This document shows, piece by piece, positions 35,222-44,592 of a DNA stretch of 64,000 nucleotides. This DNA comes from Pseudeuparius sepicola (lineage: Eukaryota; Arthropoda; Insecta; Coleoptera; Anthribidae), in contig OY987298.1 of NCBI GenBank assembly GCA_963920635.1, positions 114,938,035 through 115,002,034 of the forward strand. Reading direction: 5' to 3'. The translations under genes and the position numbers were made by a program. The notes below the pieces were generated by a model. The model worked only from the letters and a program-made list of their open reading frames with translations, was not told where the DNA came from and made no database searches. Position 1 is the stretch's first letter. The number at the start of each line of letters is the position of its first letter.

Positions 35222-35876
35222 CAGGGTGGTTCACTTTTATGTGGTAGGACTTTAACATTAGATAGAAAAAGATAATCTAAAATGAAAATTTTATATCAAC
35301 ATATATCGGGGAACGCTTAGTTTCCGAGATACAGGGCGTTGAAGTGTTGGAAAAAATATGAAGTATTTTTTACACTGTCCGAACCAGTGGAGATATTTAA
35401 ACCAAATTTGATGTGCAGTACCACCTTTTTGACTACGATATTTAGTGATAATATGAAGGTCCTGAAATAACCAGTGGTGGAGTTATGGGTTTTCACTATC
35501 ACTAAATTTAAAAAGTAATTAGTACGGACCTGTCTCACATCAACGTAAGTTCTTTCAATTCTCTACAAAAAGTGTATCTTGACATTTTTTTGTATCTGCC
35601 ACGGTTGTGTAGTGAATAAATTATTTCGTTTCCATCTCAGCCTTTTTTGCCTAAAAATGTGTTTTCTAAGATTATTGATAAATATCGCAAATAACAGAAA
35701 TTAATTATGGAACACTTATCGGATTCAGCTATTTTATTTTTAATTTTATGGAAACAATTTTAAAAATAAACTGGCACTTGGTTTGAGGTACATTACTTTA
35801 TTATCATTTTAACATTTTTATCAAATCTAGTATTATTTCTTAATAATTTTTATAATACTAAATTTGTACAACATTC
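35222..35876. repeat. DD41D element left TIR
   Basis: About 655 bp, the near-perfect complement of 37192-37854. It includes the end of the transposase frame (about 18 bp). Confidence 0.9.
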
Positions 35877-36964
35877 AACAATTGTTCAAAATGTGATCCA
35901 TTCTGTTGCACACATAATTCACTTCGACGCCTAACGGATTGAACAGCATCGATTAAATTGCCATTTCTCAATTCATCGCAGGCATTTCTGATACGATCAA
36001 TAAGTTGTTCCCTTGTTTCTACAGGAGTCGCATAGACTTGTTCTTTTAAAAATCCCCATACGAAGAAGTCCAGAGGTGTTATGTCCGGAGAACGTGGTGG
36101 CCAAGCGACCAGTCCCCCTCGTCCGATCCACCTATTTGGAAAGTTATTATTTAACCAGTTCCTCACATTTCGGTGAAAATGTGCAGGGCAGCCGTCAAGT
36201 TGGAACCAAGCCAACAATCTTAAGTTTAAAGGAATGTCTTCCCACATATTATTATGCTCAGCTACTAAAAACTCCAAAAAATTGTCACCATTCACTCGCT
36301 GTGGCAAAAAAAAGGGTCCAAACAGATGATGGTTGTACAGTCCAATCCAAACATTGACACTAAATTCGACCTGAAAATTTCTTGGCCGGATTGCATGTGG
36401 GTTTTCTTGTGCCCAAATATGCTGATTATGAAAGTTTACTACTCCACGACGAGTAAAACACGACTCGTCCGTCCATAAAATGTTATTTAAAAATTGTCTA
36501 TTTCCTTCAATTGACTCCAAAATCCATCGGCAAAACACTAATCTTCTTTCTGCATCGCCGGGCCTTAAACCTTGTACGGGTTGTAGATGATACGCATGCC
36601 TGTGATCTCTTTTTAAAGCTCGCAAAATGGCAGACTTTGAAACACGTAGGGCCACTGACACTCTTCTGCTACTTGTTGTAGGATTCCTATCGAATTCACG
36701 AAGAATCTCATTGTTGCGTCTGACTTGTTGGATATTGTTTTCATTTCCTCGTTCGACGATTCTAGTTCTCAGACCGCGAGTTCTGAATTGCCGGTGCATG
36801 TTAACAAACACCGAGGGACGCGGATGGCGCCTATTTGGAAATCGCCTCCGGTATTCTCTGGCTGCTTCCGCAGAGTTCCCATTTGCAACTCCATAGCAGA
36901 AATGGATGTCAGCCTGCTCTTCATTTGTAAATTGGAACGGCATTTTAATTATTAACAAAGACAA
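35858..36964 (-). CDS. IS630-Tc1-mariner transposase, DD41D type
   Basis: A 368-residue intact frame; M1 and M8 (MPFQF) are both possible starts. The N-terminal region (about 12-120) has two helix-turn-helix-like parts (EEQADIHFCYGVANGN, then AAREYRRRFPNRRHP; DUF4817-like). The catalytic triad is D166 (ILWTDESCF), D257 (WFQLDGCPAHF) and D299 (PRSPDITPLDFF). Forty-one residues separate the last two, which fits the DD41D (rosa-type) group. It cuts the element out and inserts it at TA. Near the C-terminus CVQQNGSHFEQLL is conserved with the relics elsewhere in the window. No stop or frameshift is seen. Confidence 0.93.
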   Translation of the reverse strand: MSLLIIKMPFQFTNEEQADIHFCYGVANGNSAEAAREYRRRFPNRRHPRPSVFVNMHRQFRTRGLRTRIVERGNENNIQQVRRNNEILREFDRNPTTSSRRVSVALRVSKSAILRALKRDHRHAYHLQPVQGLRPGDAERRLVFCRWILESIEGNRQFLNNILWTDESCFTRRGVVNFHNQHIWAQENPHAIRPRNFQVEFSVNVWIGLYNHHLFGPFFLPQRVNGDNFLEFLVAEHNNMWEDIPLNLRLLAWFQLDGCPAHFHRNVRNWLNNNFPNRWIGRGGLVAWPPRSPDITPLDFFVWGFLKEQVYATPVETREQLIDRIRNACDELRNGNLIDAVQSVRRRSELCVQQNGSHFEQLLNVVQI

Positions 36965-37191
36965 ACTGCGGCGCTGCTACGTTCATCTACTGGATGACAG
37001 ATTATTGTATTATTAACTGTCAATAAGATTTTCTTTTCCATGGCACACTTATCTTCACCAGTACGGCGATGCAGAAAGGACATTAGTATTTTGCCGATGG
37101 ATTTTGTAGTCAAAGGAAATAAGAAAATTTTTAAATAACATTTTATGGGCGGAAGAATCATGTTTTACTCGTCGTGGTATAATTTAGAATT

Positions 37192-37854
37192 CTACAAATT
37201 TAGAATTATAAAAATTATTAAGAAATAATACAGATTTGATAAAAATATTAAAATGATAATAAAGTAATGTACCTCAAACCAAGTGCCAGTTTATTTTTAA
37301 AATTGTTTCCATAAAATTAAAAATAAAATAGCTGAATCCGATAAGTGTTCCATAATTAATTTCTGTTATTTGCGATATTTATCAATAATCTTAGAAAACA
37401 CATTTTTAGGCAAAAAAGGCTGAGATGGAAACGAAATAATTTATTTACTACACAACCGTGGCAGATACAAAAAAATGTCAAGATACACTTTTTGTAGAGA
37501 ATTGAAAGAACTTTACGAAAAAAAAATTTACGTTGATGTGAGACAGGTCCGTACTAATTACTTTTTAAATTTAGTGATAGTGAAAACCCATAACTCCACC
37601 ACTGGTTATTTCAGGACCTTCATATTATCACTAAATATCGTAGTCAAAAAGGTGGTACTACACATCAAATTTGGTTTAAATATCTCCACTGGTTCGGACA
37701 GTGTAAAAAATACTTCATATTTTTTCCAACACTTCAACGCCCTGTATCTCGGAAACTAAGCTTTCCCCGATATATGTTGATATAAAATTTTCATTTTAGA
37801 TTATCTTTTTCTATCTAATGTTAAAGTCCTACCACATAAAAGTGAACCACCCTG
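37192..37854. repeat. DD41D element right TIR
   Basis: About 663 bp, inverted copy of 35222-35876 with few differences and small indels (for example an added GAAAAAAAAATT segment near 37520). Confidence 0.9.
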
Positions 37855-37856
37855 TA

Positions 37857-38048
37857 TAATCTTAGGAGAGTAATTTTGCTTAAAAATTGACCACAACTTA
37901 TTCAACTAACAATGATCGGGCCCATATTAATTGAGGAAACCTACCCGTTTCAGGTAAAGAAACATATTTATATTAACTACATTTTACACATACCATCGCA
38001 TTCTGTAGTCTTATGAGAGGTGAAATCATGAGGTGGGCTCTCGTATCT
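37857..38048 (+). repeat. unidentified dispersed repeat, copy B (part 2)
   Basis: Matches the complement of 24838-25050 including TGATCGGGCCCATATTA and CGTTTCAGGTAAAGAAA. Confidence 0.6.
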
Positions 38049-38049
38049 A

Positions 38050-38287
38050 CTATACCGTACTTTCACCGTTTTAGTATACATAGGGCGGCGCGCCGCCGTG
38101 TATTCGGATAGGTTCGTTAGTCGTTGGCGGGGGGGCGGGGCGTGTTTTTTGATCGCAAAACTCGACTGATAAGCGGTGCGGGACTACTATGTACTCCCCC
38201 CGCCAACGACTGACAAACCTAGCTGGACGCAGGCGACGCGCGGCCTCTTCCCCTATGTCTACTAAAACGGTAAAAGTACGGTATAGG
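38050..38287. mobile_element. GC-rich MITE, TIR CTATACCGTACTTT
   Basis: CTATACCGTACTTTCACCG at the left and CGGTAAAAGTACGGTATAG at the right enclose inverted GC-rich arms (GTCGTTGGCGGGGGG against CCCCCCGCCAACGAC). 238 bp in all; no clear target duplication. Confidence 0.7.
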
Positions 38288-38885
38288 AGGGTATTAAGGA
38301 AGGACAAAATAGAGCGATTATGTTAAACATGCCCTATTCTAAGTTTATTTAACTAATCTTTTATCTATATATGGGCTGTTCAATTTGAAATATACAGCTA
38401 TGTGCTAATGACATAATACCTACAATGAAAGTATATCCGTTAAAATTAAATAACTTTTGTGACAATATTAAACATTTTTTCGATTGTTAGGAATACAAGA
38501 GTTAAGTGGATACAAAACACTGAATTGAATTTAATCGGCCTAATACTTCGGAAATGAAGAAAAGTAGGAATATGTTAGTTGTCCCTATTAAAATGTAGCT
38601 TCCAGTGTACATATAGGTAACTAAATATAAGTTAAAATTTTTGTTTGTTTCAGGTAAGTTTCTGTGGAGATTGGATTCAGACATAAAGTATTGGTAGGTG
38701 AGTAGCGACTCATATAGTATAATTTCCAAAAAATAGGTATTTATAGTTCAATGATAATTCAATTGAAGGTACCTACTTACATTAGAATATTATGTGTTTA
38801 GAAAGTTATAAGCTGTATATTGTTTAGGTAGCATAGAAACTTGTATATGCAGCATAAGATAAGGAAATACAACGTAAGCCCAGCA

Positions 38886-38990
38886 GAGGTATTATATACG
38901 GGCCATAGACTAAGAGCAAACACTTCCTACTTGTATTCAATAAAGATCAGTTCTTTTTAAAAACGACTTTGCGTCAACCCGCCTCGTAAC
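38886..38990 (+). promoter_or_regulatory. Gypsy element 5' LTR end (promoter and poly-A signal)
   Basis: TATATAC near 38893-38899 could be the TATA box and AATAAA at 38939-38944 the R-region poly-A signal. The segment ends at the primer-binding site (38991). The LTR start could not be fixed because no matching 3' LTR was found downstream of env; sequence from about 38290 on may belong to it. Confidence 0.5.
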
Positions 38991-39008
38991 TGGCGCAGTC
39001 GTTCGGAT
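38991..39008 (+). other. primer-binding site, tRNA-Ser type
   Basis: TGGCGCAGTCG opens this site. Elements of the 17.6/297 group prime from tRNA-Ser with a TGGCGCAGTCGG start, and the first eleven bases match. Confidence 0.7.
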
Positions 39009-39116
39009 TTTTTTCGTGACACGAAGTCCAAAATTCGGCACCTTCGGTTCGTTTCAACGATTTAGTCACAAGAAAGAACCAAAACGGAATCTCGCGATCC
39101 GCCGCGTTATCCAAAA

Positions 39117-39300
39117 ATCGGCACTGTCGCGGACGGACACCTGGTTCCACACCCCGAGGAGTTGGCCCAAGGTTGTTGAGAAGACAAGGAGGAACGTCAC
39201 AGGGGACGACATCCACACATCGGCACTGTCACCACCCATCGGAAGCATCCCCACATCGGCACTGTTTCCAACCCTTTAGCATCCACACATCGGCACTGTC
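39117..39300 (+). repeat. leader motif ATCGGCACTGT, four copies
   Basis: Copies begin at 39117, 39219, 39255 and 39289. Two of them extend to the 20-mer ATCCACACATCGGCACTGTC (39211-39230 and 39281-39300). They sit between the primer-binding site and gag in the untranslated leader. Confidence 0.85.
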
Positions 39301-39367
39301 AGAGGCTAAGTTAAGGACCTTAGGATTAAGAAGACAGAAAAAGAAGACAACGAAGAAGAGAAATCAC

Positions 39368-39399
39368 ATGAAGACTTCGATTTTCCTACAACTGTAAGT
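39368..39399 (+). promoter_or_regulatory. short leader ORF running into a splice donor
   Basis: ATG at 39368 opens a nine-codon frame with a basic residue then hydrophobic residues; unspliced, it stops at TAA 39395-39397. GTAAGT at 39394-39399 is a strong donor. In spliced RNA the frame could feed env (see 44534-46223). Confidence 0.5.
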
Positions 39400-39499
39400 T
39401 TTTCTTTGCTTTGTATATTTGCACAAATTTTGTTTGTTCCTGTATTTTTTGTATTTTCCCAATTTCCACATTTTTGTCATTTTTAAATAATTTTTCAAA

Positions 39500-40813
39500 A
39501 TGCCAAACGGAGCACCTGCAATTAATTATAATCTATTAAGATATCAGGCGGACAATATCCCTTTATTTGACGGAAACCCCAGACTTTTGCAACGTTTCGT
39601 AAATTCTTGTGAAAATTTTATTAAGGCTTTTCAAAATTTACAAAATTTAAACGATCCAATTAATATTTGTATTTTCGACACTATCTTAGGAAAACTCAGA
39701 GATCGAGCAGCAGATTTGATTGCTTCGCGATCAGAACTAAATACATGGAATTTAGTAAAAACCTCCCTAATTTCGACTTTCGCAGATCAAAGATCTATCG
39801 ATTGCATCATTCAAGACTTAATCAATTTAAAGCCATTCAAAAATGAAACACCCACTCAATTTGGTATGAGAATTCAAGATGTGAGAAGTTTACTTTTTGC
39901 AAAATTGAATGCTTCTGAACGAGACAATAACGTTAAATTGGTAAAAATTACACATTACGATGAATTTGCGTTAAAAACATTTATAAATGGTTTACCCTAT
40001 AACATGCAACTGGTAGTAAGGTTAAAAAATCCAAATTCTCTCGAGCAAGCAATGTCATTTGTAGTCGAAGAAGAAAATTTCGTATATTTTAAAACATCTC
40101 AGAATCAAAATCTGAAACAACCAACCTACAGTACCATAAATACCCAAAAACCAAAATTTTTCCCACCAAGATTACCTACCTATACACCTAGCTTTTTACC
40201 AGCCAATCATAATATAATTCCACCACCACCACAATTTAGATCCTTACCAAGTACATCAAATTTCGTACAACCATATTCTCCACAAATTATGTACAAGCCC
40301 CCCTTTCAAAATAATTTTCAAACAAATCAATCAAGCTTACAAAGACCAATTTTCCAAAATAACCAACAAAATTTTCAAAGACCACCCTTTCAAAATAGTC
40401 AACCTAATTTCCAAAAACCAACCTTTCAAATGAGACCTTCAATGTTCCAAAATCAAAAAATTCCACAGCAAAGTACTGTAACAAAAAATACTTTTAAGCC
40501 CGAACCAATGGACACAACCACTTATGTAACTCAACAGAAAAAACCTTATCAAACTCGATTATTTAGCAATTTCATGGAATCATTCCCTACCGAAAACATA
40601 AACCAACCTAATGAACAAACTTATAACAACCCTTATGAACAAACTCCCGAAGAAGATACTTCTTTTGACATGAGCGAATTTTACAATAATTTAGACTATT
40701 TACAACCCGACACCCAAAACGAAGAAATTCAAAATTTTGAAACTAATATCCAGACTAATCCCGATATCCCTTTGGATTTTCCCAATACTGGACAGACCAA
40801 CAATATGAAGTGA
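39500..40813 (+). CDS. gag: Gypsy/errantivirus-type Gag
   Basis: The 437-residue frame starts MPNGAPAINYNLL. The first 230 or so residues form a capsid-like helical domain (IPLFDGNPRLLQRFVNSCEN, then GLPYNMQLVVRLKNP and ..SFVVEEENF). The rest is Asn/Gln/Pro-rich with repeats of the kind PxFQNNxQNFQRPPFQ (about 275-330) and an acidic tail. There is no CCHC zinc knuckle, as in many errantivirus Gags. It would assemble the particle and bind RNA. Its stop (40811-40813) overlaps the pol frame, which is in the -1 frame and open from 40759. No canonical slippery heptamer is clear; T TTT CCC at 40777-40783 is the best candidate. The frame is intact. Confidence 0.88.
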   Translation: MPNGAPAINYNLLRYQADNIPLFDGNPRLLQRFVNSCENFIKAFQNLQNLNDPINICIFDTILGKLRDRAADLIASRSELNTWNLVKTSLISTFADQRSIDCIIQDLINLKPFKNETPTQFGMRIQDVRSLLFAKLNASERDNNVKLVKITHYDEFALKTFINGLPYNMQLVVRLKNPNSLEQAMSFVVEEENFVYFKTSQNQNLKQPTYSTINTQKPKFFPPRLPTYTPSFLPANHNIIPPPPQFRSLPSTSNFVQPYSPQIMYKPPFQNNFQTNQSSLQRPIFQNNQQNFQRPPFQNSQPNFQKPTFQMRPSMFQNQKIPQQSTVTKNTFKPEPMDTTTYVTQQKKPYQTRLFSNFMESFPTENINQPNEQTYNNPYEQTPEEDTSFDMSEFYNNLDYLQPDTQNEEIQNFETNIQTNPDIPLDFPNTGQTNNMK

Positions 40814-43740
40814 TAGTTTTAAACAATCTTTCAATAAACCTTGTATATATATATTTACCCGAACTCGATGCAAAATTTCTAATAGATACTGGTAGTACAC
40901 GTTCATTTATTAATCAAAAATTAGCGCATACATATTTTCAAAATTACATTCAAAATGAGATATTTTTGGTGCAAACCGCACATGCTACTTCTTTTCATGA
41001 TCAAATAGCAATTTTACCCTTATTTCCAACTTTCAACACTGAAGGATATCATAAATATTTTATTTTCGACTTTTCAGATAAATTTGACGGATTAATTGGA
41101 CTAGACCTAATAAAACAATTAAATGCTGATATTCGATTTAGTCAAAAAGCTCTAGAATCACCAAACGCGAAAATACCGATATATTCGCAAATCACCGAAG
41201 AAAATTTACCACAACCGAACCCAATTTTAAAACCCACAACAGAAGTTATACCGCCAAGAACAATACAAAAAATTAAAATCCCTGTTAATATACAATCTGG
41301 CATAGGTATTCTAAATTACACACAATTAGATGAAATGGAAATTCCCCATTGTTTAGTAAATATAGAAGATAATTTTGCTTTAACTACAATTTTAAACCCT
41401 ACGGATAACCCAATTCAACTTGATATTTTTGAACCTTTTGAAGTCGAACCTGTCAACGCTAACGAAGTAAATTTTATAGAAAATTCCGATTATGAATCTG
41501 ATAGTTACCAAAATTTAGAAATACACTTGGAGAACAAATTAAAAGAAAATCTAAAAAACTTACGTCTACAACACTGCAATTCTGAAGAGCGCAACCAAAT
41601 TCGAAAACTTTGCCTAGAATTCAAAGATATTTTTTATTGCGAGGACATTCCTTTAACTTTTACAAACCAAATTAAACGCCATATAAATTTAACTAATGAT
41701 TCTCCTATTTTTACAAAAAGTTATCGATACCCAGAAGTACATCGTGAGGAAGTTAAATCCCAAATTTCAAAACTATTAGCTCAAAATATTATTCGAGACT
41801 CAAACTCCCCGTGGTCATCACCAATCTGGATAGTTCCTAAAAAGCAAGACGCATCTGGAAAAACCAAATGGCGTATGGTTATTGATTATAGAAAATTAAA
41901 TCAAAAAACAATTGACGATAAATACCCTCTCCCGAATATTACTGAAATTTTAGATAAACTAGGACGCAGTTGTTATTTTACTACACTTGATTTAGCAAAT
42001 GGATTTCACCAAATCGAAATGAACCCTTCCGATATTCCAAAAACCGCATTTAGTACTGATACCGGGCACTATGAGTTTCTACGAATGCCTTTTGGTCTTA
42101 AAAATAGCCCTAGTACCTTCCAAAGAGTTATGAATAACATATTAAGAGGCTTACAAAATGAAATATGCTTTGTCTATTTAGACGATATTATTATTTTTAG
42201 TACATCCCTCCAAGAACACATCTCTAGACTCCGCGAAATTTTTACCAGACTTCGAAATGCAAGATTCAAAATCCAACTCGACAAATCAGAATTCCTACGA
42301 AAGGAAGTCCAATATTTAGGTCACCTGGTTACAACAGATGGTATTAAACCCGATCCAAGCAAAATAGCAGCAGTAAAAAATTTTCCCGTTCCACGAACGT
42401 GTAAAGAAATTAAATCCTTTCTCGGCTTACTCGGTTACTACAGACGCTTTATCAAAGACTTCGCTAAGATTACAAAACCCATGACTAAGTGTTTAAAGAA
42501 AGACGCGAAAATAGAGCACACACCTGAATTTATGCAAGCTTTTGAACACAGTAAGAATTTATTAATTAATCACCCTATATTAATTTACCCCGACTTTTCA
42601 AAACCTTTTATTTTGACTACAGACGCGAGTAATTACGCCCTAGGAGCCGTACTTTCTCAAGGACAAGTTCCCCATGATAATCCAATAGCTTATGCATCTA
42701 GGACCCTAAATGAATCCGAAATAAAATACTCGACTATTGAGAAAGAATTATTAAGTATAGTCTATGCATGTAAATATTTTCGGCCTTACCTATTCGGACG
42801 TAAATTTTATATCTATACTGATCACAGACCCCTCGTATGGCTTTTCAACCTAAAAGAACCCAATTCGAAATTAGTACGCTGGCGACTACGCTTAGAAGAA
42901 TTTGACTTTGAAATTGTATATAAAAAAGGCTCTCAAAATTTAAACGCAGATGCACTATCGCGAATACAACTGAATATTTACGAAAATCAATCAACAATTA
43001 ATAACCCTGGCGAAGTAAATAAAGAAATTTTTGACTATTTAAAAAATATTTGTGAAAATCCTGAACTAGACGAAGACAAACCACCTGAAAACCCTATTCC
43101 AGAGACTTCACGAAAAATAAAAATAATTTCTGACATCCAAATAAGACCTCCTAACATACAAAAATCTGATACTGTTCATACAACTAACACCGAAACTGAA
43201 AATGACGGAATCCCTATACTAGACGAAATGATTAATAATAAAACATATCAATATTTAATTAAAAAGAATCCCCTTGAAAGAATTAAAGTTACTTTTGAAA
43301 AATTTGAAAGTCATAATATAAATTATTGCGAAATTCCTAAAAATCCACAAATTATCTCAAATTTTATTAAAGAATATTTTTCAGGAAAACAACAAGCATA
43401 TCTATATTTTTATGAAGAAGATTTATTTAATATATTCAATAACGTATATCTAAAAAATTTTAGAAAGTTAAAATTAATACGCTGTACAAAATTACTAAAT
43501 AATGTATCCAGTGAAGAAGATAAAAAATTACTTTTACTACACCAACATGAAAGTAAAACAAACCATCGTGGTATTTCAGAAACTTATGAAAGAATAAAGT
43601 CAAATTATTATTGGCCCCATTTAAAGGATAATGTAACAAAATTTATTAATGACTGTGTAACGTGTCAAACTTTAAAATATAGTAGACAAAAATCGTATGT
43701 ACCTCTAGTAAAAACAGAAACGCCTACAAAACCTTTTTAA
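40810..43740 (+). CDS. pol: Gypsy Pol part 1: protease, reverse transcriptase, RNase H, integrase zinc domain
   Basis: The frame is open from 40759, so the first residues come from a -1 shift out of gag rather than from an ATG. Protease DTGS is at about 26-29. Reverse transcriptase covers about 290-470, including WRMVIDYRKLN, the LPFGLKNSP-like MPFGLKNSPSTFQ and YLDD at 456-459. RNase H has TDAS near 604 and TDHRPL further on. The integrase zinc domain has HQHESKTNHRG near 911 and CVTC near 949. The frame ends at TAA 43738-43740 in the integrase, and the same frame continues after it. Confidence 0.93.
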   Translation: MIVLNNLSINLVYIYLPELDAKFLIDTGSTRSFINQKLAHTYFQNYIQNEIFLVQTAHATSFHDQIAILPLFPTFNTEGYHKYFIFDFSDKFDGLIGLDLIKQLNADIRFSQKALESPNAKIPIYSQITEENLPQPNPILKPTTEVIPPRTIQKIKIPVNIQSGIGILNYTQLDEMEIPHCLVNIEDNFALTTILNPTDNPIQLDIFEPFEVEPVNANEVNFIENSDYESDSYQNLEIHLENKLKENLKNLRLQHCNSEERNQIRKLCLEFKDIFYCEDIPLTFTNQIKRHINLTNDSPIFTKSYRYPEVHREEVKSQISKLLAQNIIRDSNSPWSSPIWIVPKKQDASGKTKWRMVIDYRKLNQKTIDDKYPLPNITEILDKLGRSCYFTTLDLANGFHQIEMNPSDIPKTAFSTDTGHYEFLRMPFGLKNSPSTFQRVMNNILRGLQNEICFVYLDDIIIFSTSLQEHISRLREIFTRLRNARFKIQLDKSEFLRKEVQYLGHLVTTDGIKPDPSKIAAVKNFPVPRTCKEIKSFLGLLGYYRRFIKDFAKITKPMTKCLKKDAKIEHTPEFMQAFEHSKNLLINHPILIYPDFSKPFILTTDASNYALGAVLSQGQVPHDNPIAYASRTLNESEIKYSTIEKELLSIVYACKYFRPYLFGRKFYIYTDHRPLVWLFNLKEPNSKLVRWRLRLEEFDFEIVYKKGSQNLNADALSRIQLNIYENQSTINNPGEVNKEIFDYLKNICENPELDEDKPPENPIPETSRKIKIISDIQIRPPNIQKSDTVHTTNTETENDGIPILDEMINNKTYQYLIKKNPLERIKVTFEKFESHNINYCEIPKNPQIISNFIKEYFSGKQQAYLYFYEEDLFNIFNNVYLKNFRKLKLIRCTKLLNNVSSEEDKKLLLLHQHESKTNHRGISETYERIKSNYYWPHLKDNVTKFINDCVTCQTLKYSRQKSYVPLVKTETPTKPF
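43738..43740 (+). other. in-frame stop codon in Gypsy pol
   Basis: TAA; the frame is unchanged before and after it, so a single nonsense change splits pol between the integrase zinc domain and catalytic core. Confidence 0.9.
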
Positions 43741-44592
43741 ATCCTACATATGGATACTTTTATTTTTGAGAATCAAAATTTTCTCACTATATTTGATAAA
43801 TTTTCCAAATTTGGACAAGCTTTTCCTTACGACAAAAACGCTAAATCTGTATGCGATAAATTAATATTATTCTTTTCATTTTTCGGCTGTCCCGAAAATA
43901 TAGTTACGGATAAAGGAACAGAATTTAATAACGATCTTTTAAAAGAGCTTCTAAAAACACAAAAAATTAATATCCACTTTACGACAACAGGTCACCATGA
44001 ATCTAACTCTCCCGTAGAAAGGTTTCATTCTACTTTAATTGAACATTTGCGAATTCTAAGACAAAAGGAAAAATCAAAACCAATCTCAGAAATAATCCCA
44101 TATGCAATAATTGCTTATAATAGCACTACTCATAACACAACCAAATTTTCTCCACATGAACTAATTTTAGGTCATACGAACTCCCGAGATCCTTTTGACT
44201 TAATATCTACAACTTTCTATACAGACTATGTCAGTTCCCATAAAGAAAAATTGGATACATTATATGAAACCGCTTTACAAAATACTGAAACACAAAAAAT
44301 AAGAATGCTTGAGAAACATAATAAAAAAGGCGATGAAACCGAATTTAAACTCAATCAAACCGTCTATAAAAAGTTTTCTCCAAGTTCTAGAAACAAAAGT
44401 AAAAAGAAATTTTGTGGTCCCTATAAAATAATTGAAATGATAGAAAATAATAAAGTAAAAATCGAGAAAATAGGCGATCCCACTAAACATGAAATTATAC
44501 ATATAAAAGAACTTAAAAGGCCACTTATTACAGATGGACCTACTTCATCCTTGGATGCTCCACCCGAGTCGATTCCCAGTTCCACATCCTGA
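43741..44592 (+). CDS. pol: Gypsy Pol part 2: integrase catalytic core and C-terminal domain
   Basis: Same frame as part 1; the first Met is at 43750. Counting from it, the integrase triad is D2 (MDTF), D54 (VTDKGTEF) and E90 (SNSPVERFH), with 35 residues between the last two (DD35E). A C-terminal GPYKIIEMIENNKVKI segment is the usual Gypsy GPY/F module. The integrase would insert the cDNA. The preceding stop must be read through or is a lethal mutation. The end overlaps the env open frame. Confidence 0.9.
   Translation: MLHMDTFIFENQNFLTIFDKFSKFGQAFPYDKNAKSVCDKLILFFSFFGCPENIVTDKGTEFNNDLLKELLKTQKINIHFTTTGHHESNSPVERFHSTLIEHLRILRQKEKSKPISEIIPYAIIAYNSTTHNTTKFSPHELILGHTNSRDPFDLISTTFYTDYVSSHKEKLDTLYETALQNTETQKIRMLEKHNKKGDETEFKLNQTVYKKFSPSSRNKSKKKFCGPYKIIEMIENNKVKIEKIGDPTKHEIIHIKELKRPLITDGPTSSLDAPPESIPSSTS
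44525..44533 (+). promoter_or_regulatory. candidate env splice acceptor
   Basis: TTATTACAG ends at 44533, just after the start of the open env frame (44517). Phase relative to the donor at 39393/39394 is compatible with reading into env. Confidence 0.45.

Larger units (their letters stand above)
35222..37854 (-). mobile_element. full-length IS630-Tc1-mariner element with DD41D transposase and long TIRs
   Basis: TA stands outside both ends (35220-35221 and 37855-37856), and both ends read CAGGGTGGTTCACTTTTATG. The 2633-bp element has one complete transposase frame between very long TIRs. Copy A of the interrupted repeat preserves the pre-insertion sequence (TTTGTTTTATAATCTTA), which supports insertion at a single TA. 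Confidence 0.93.
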
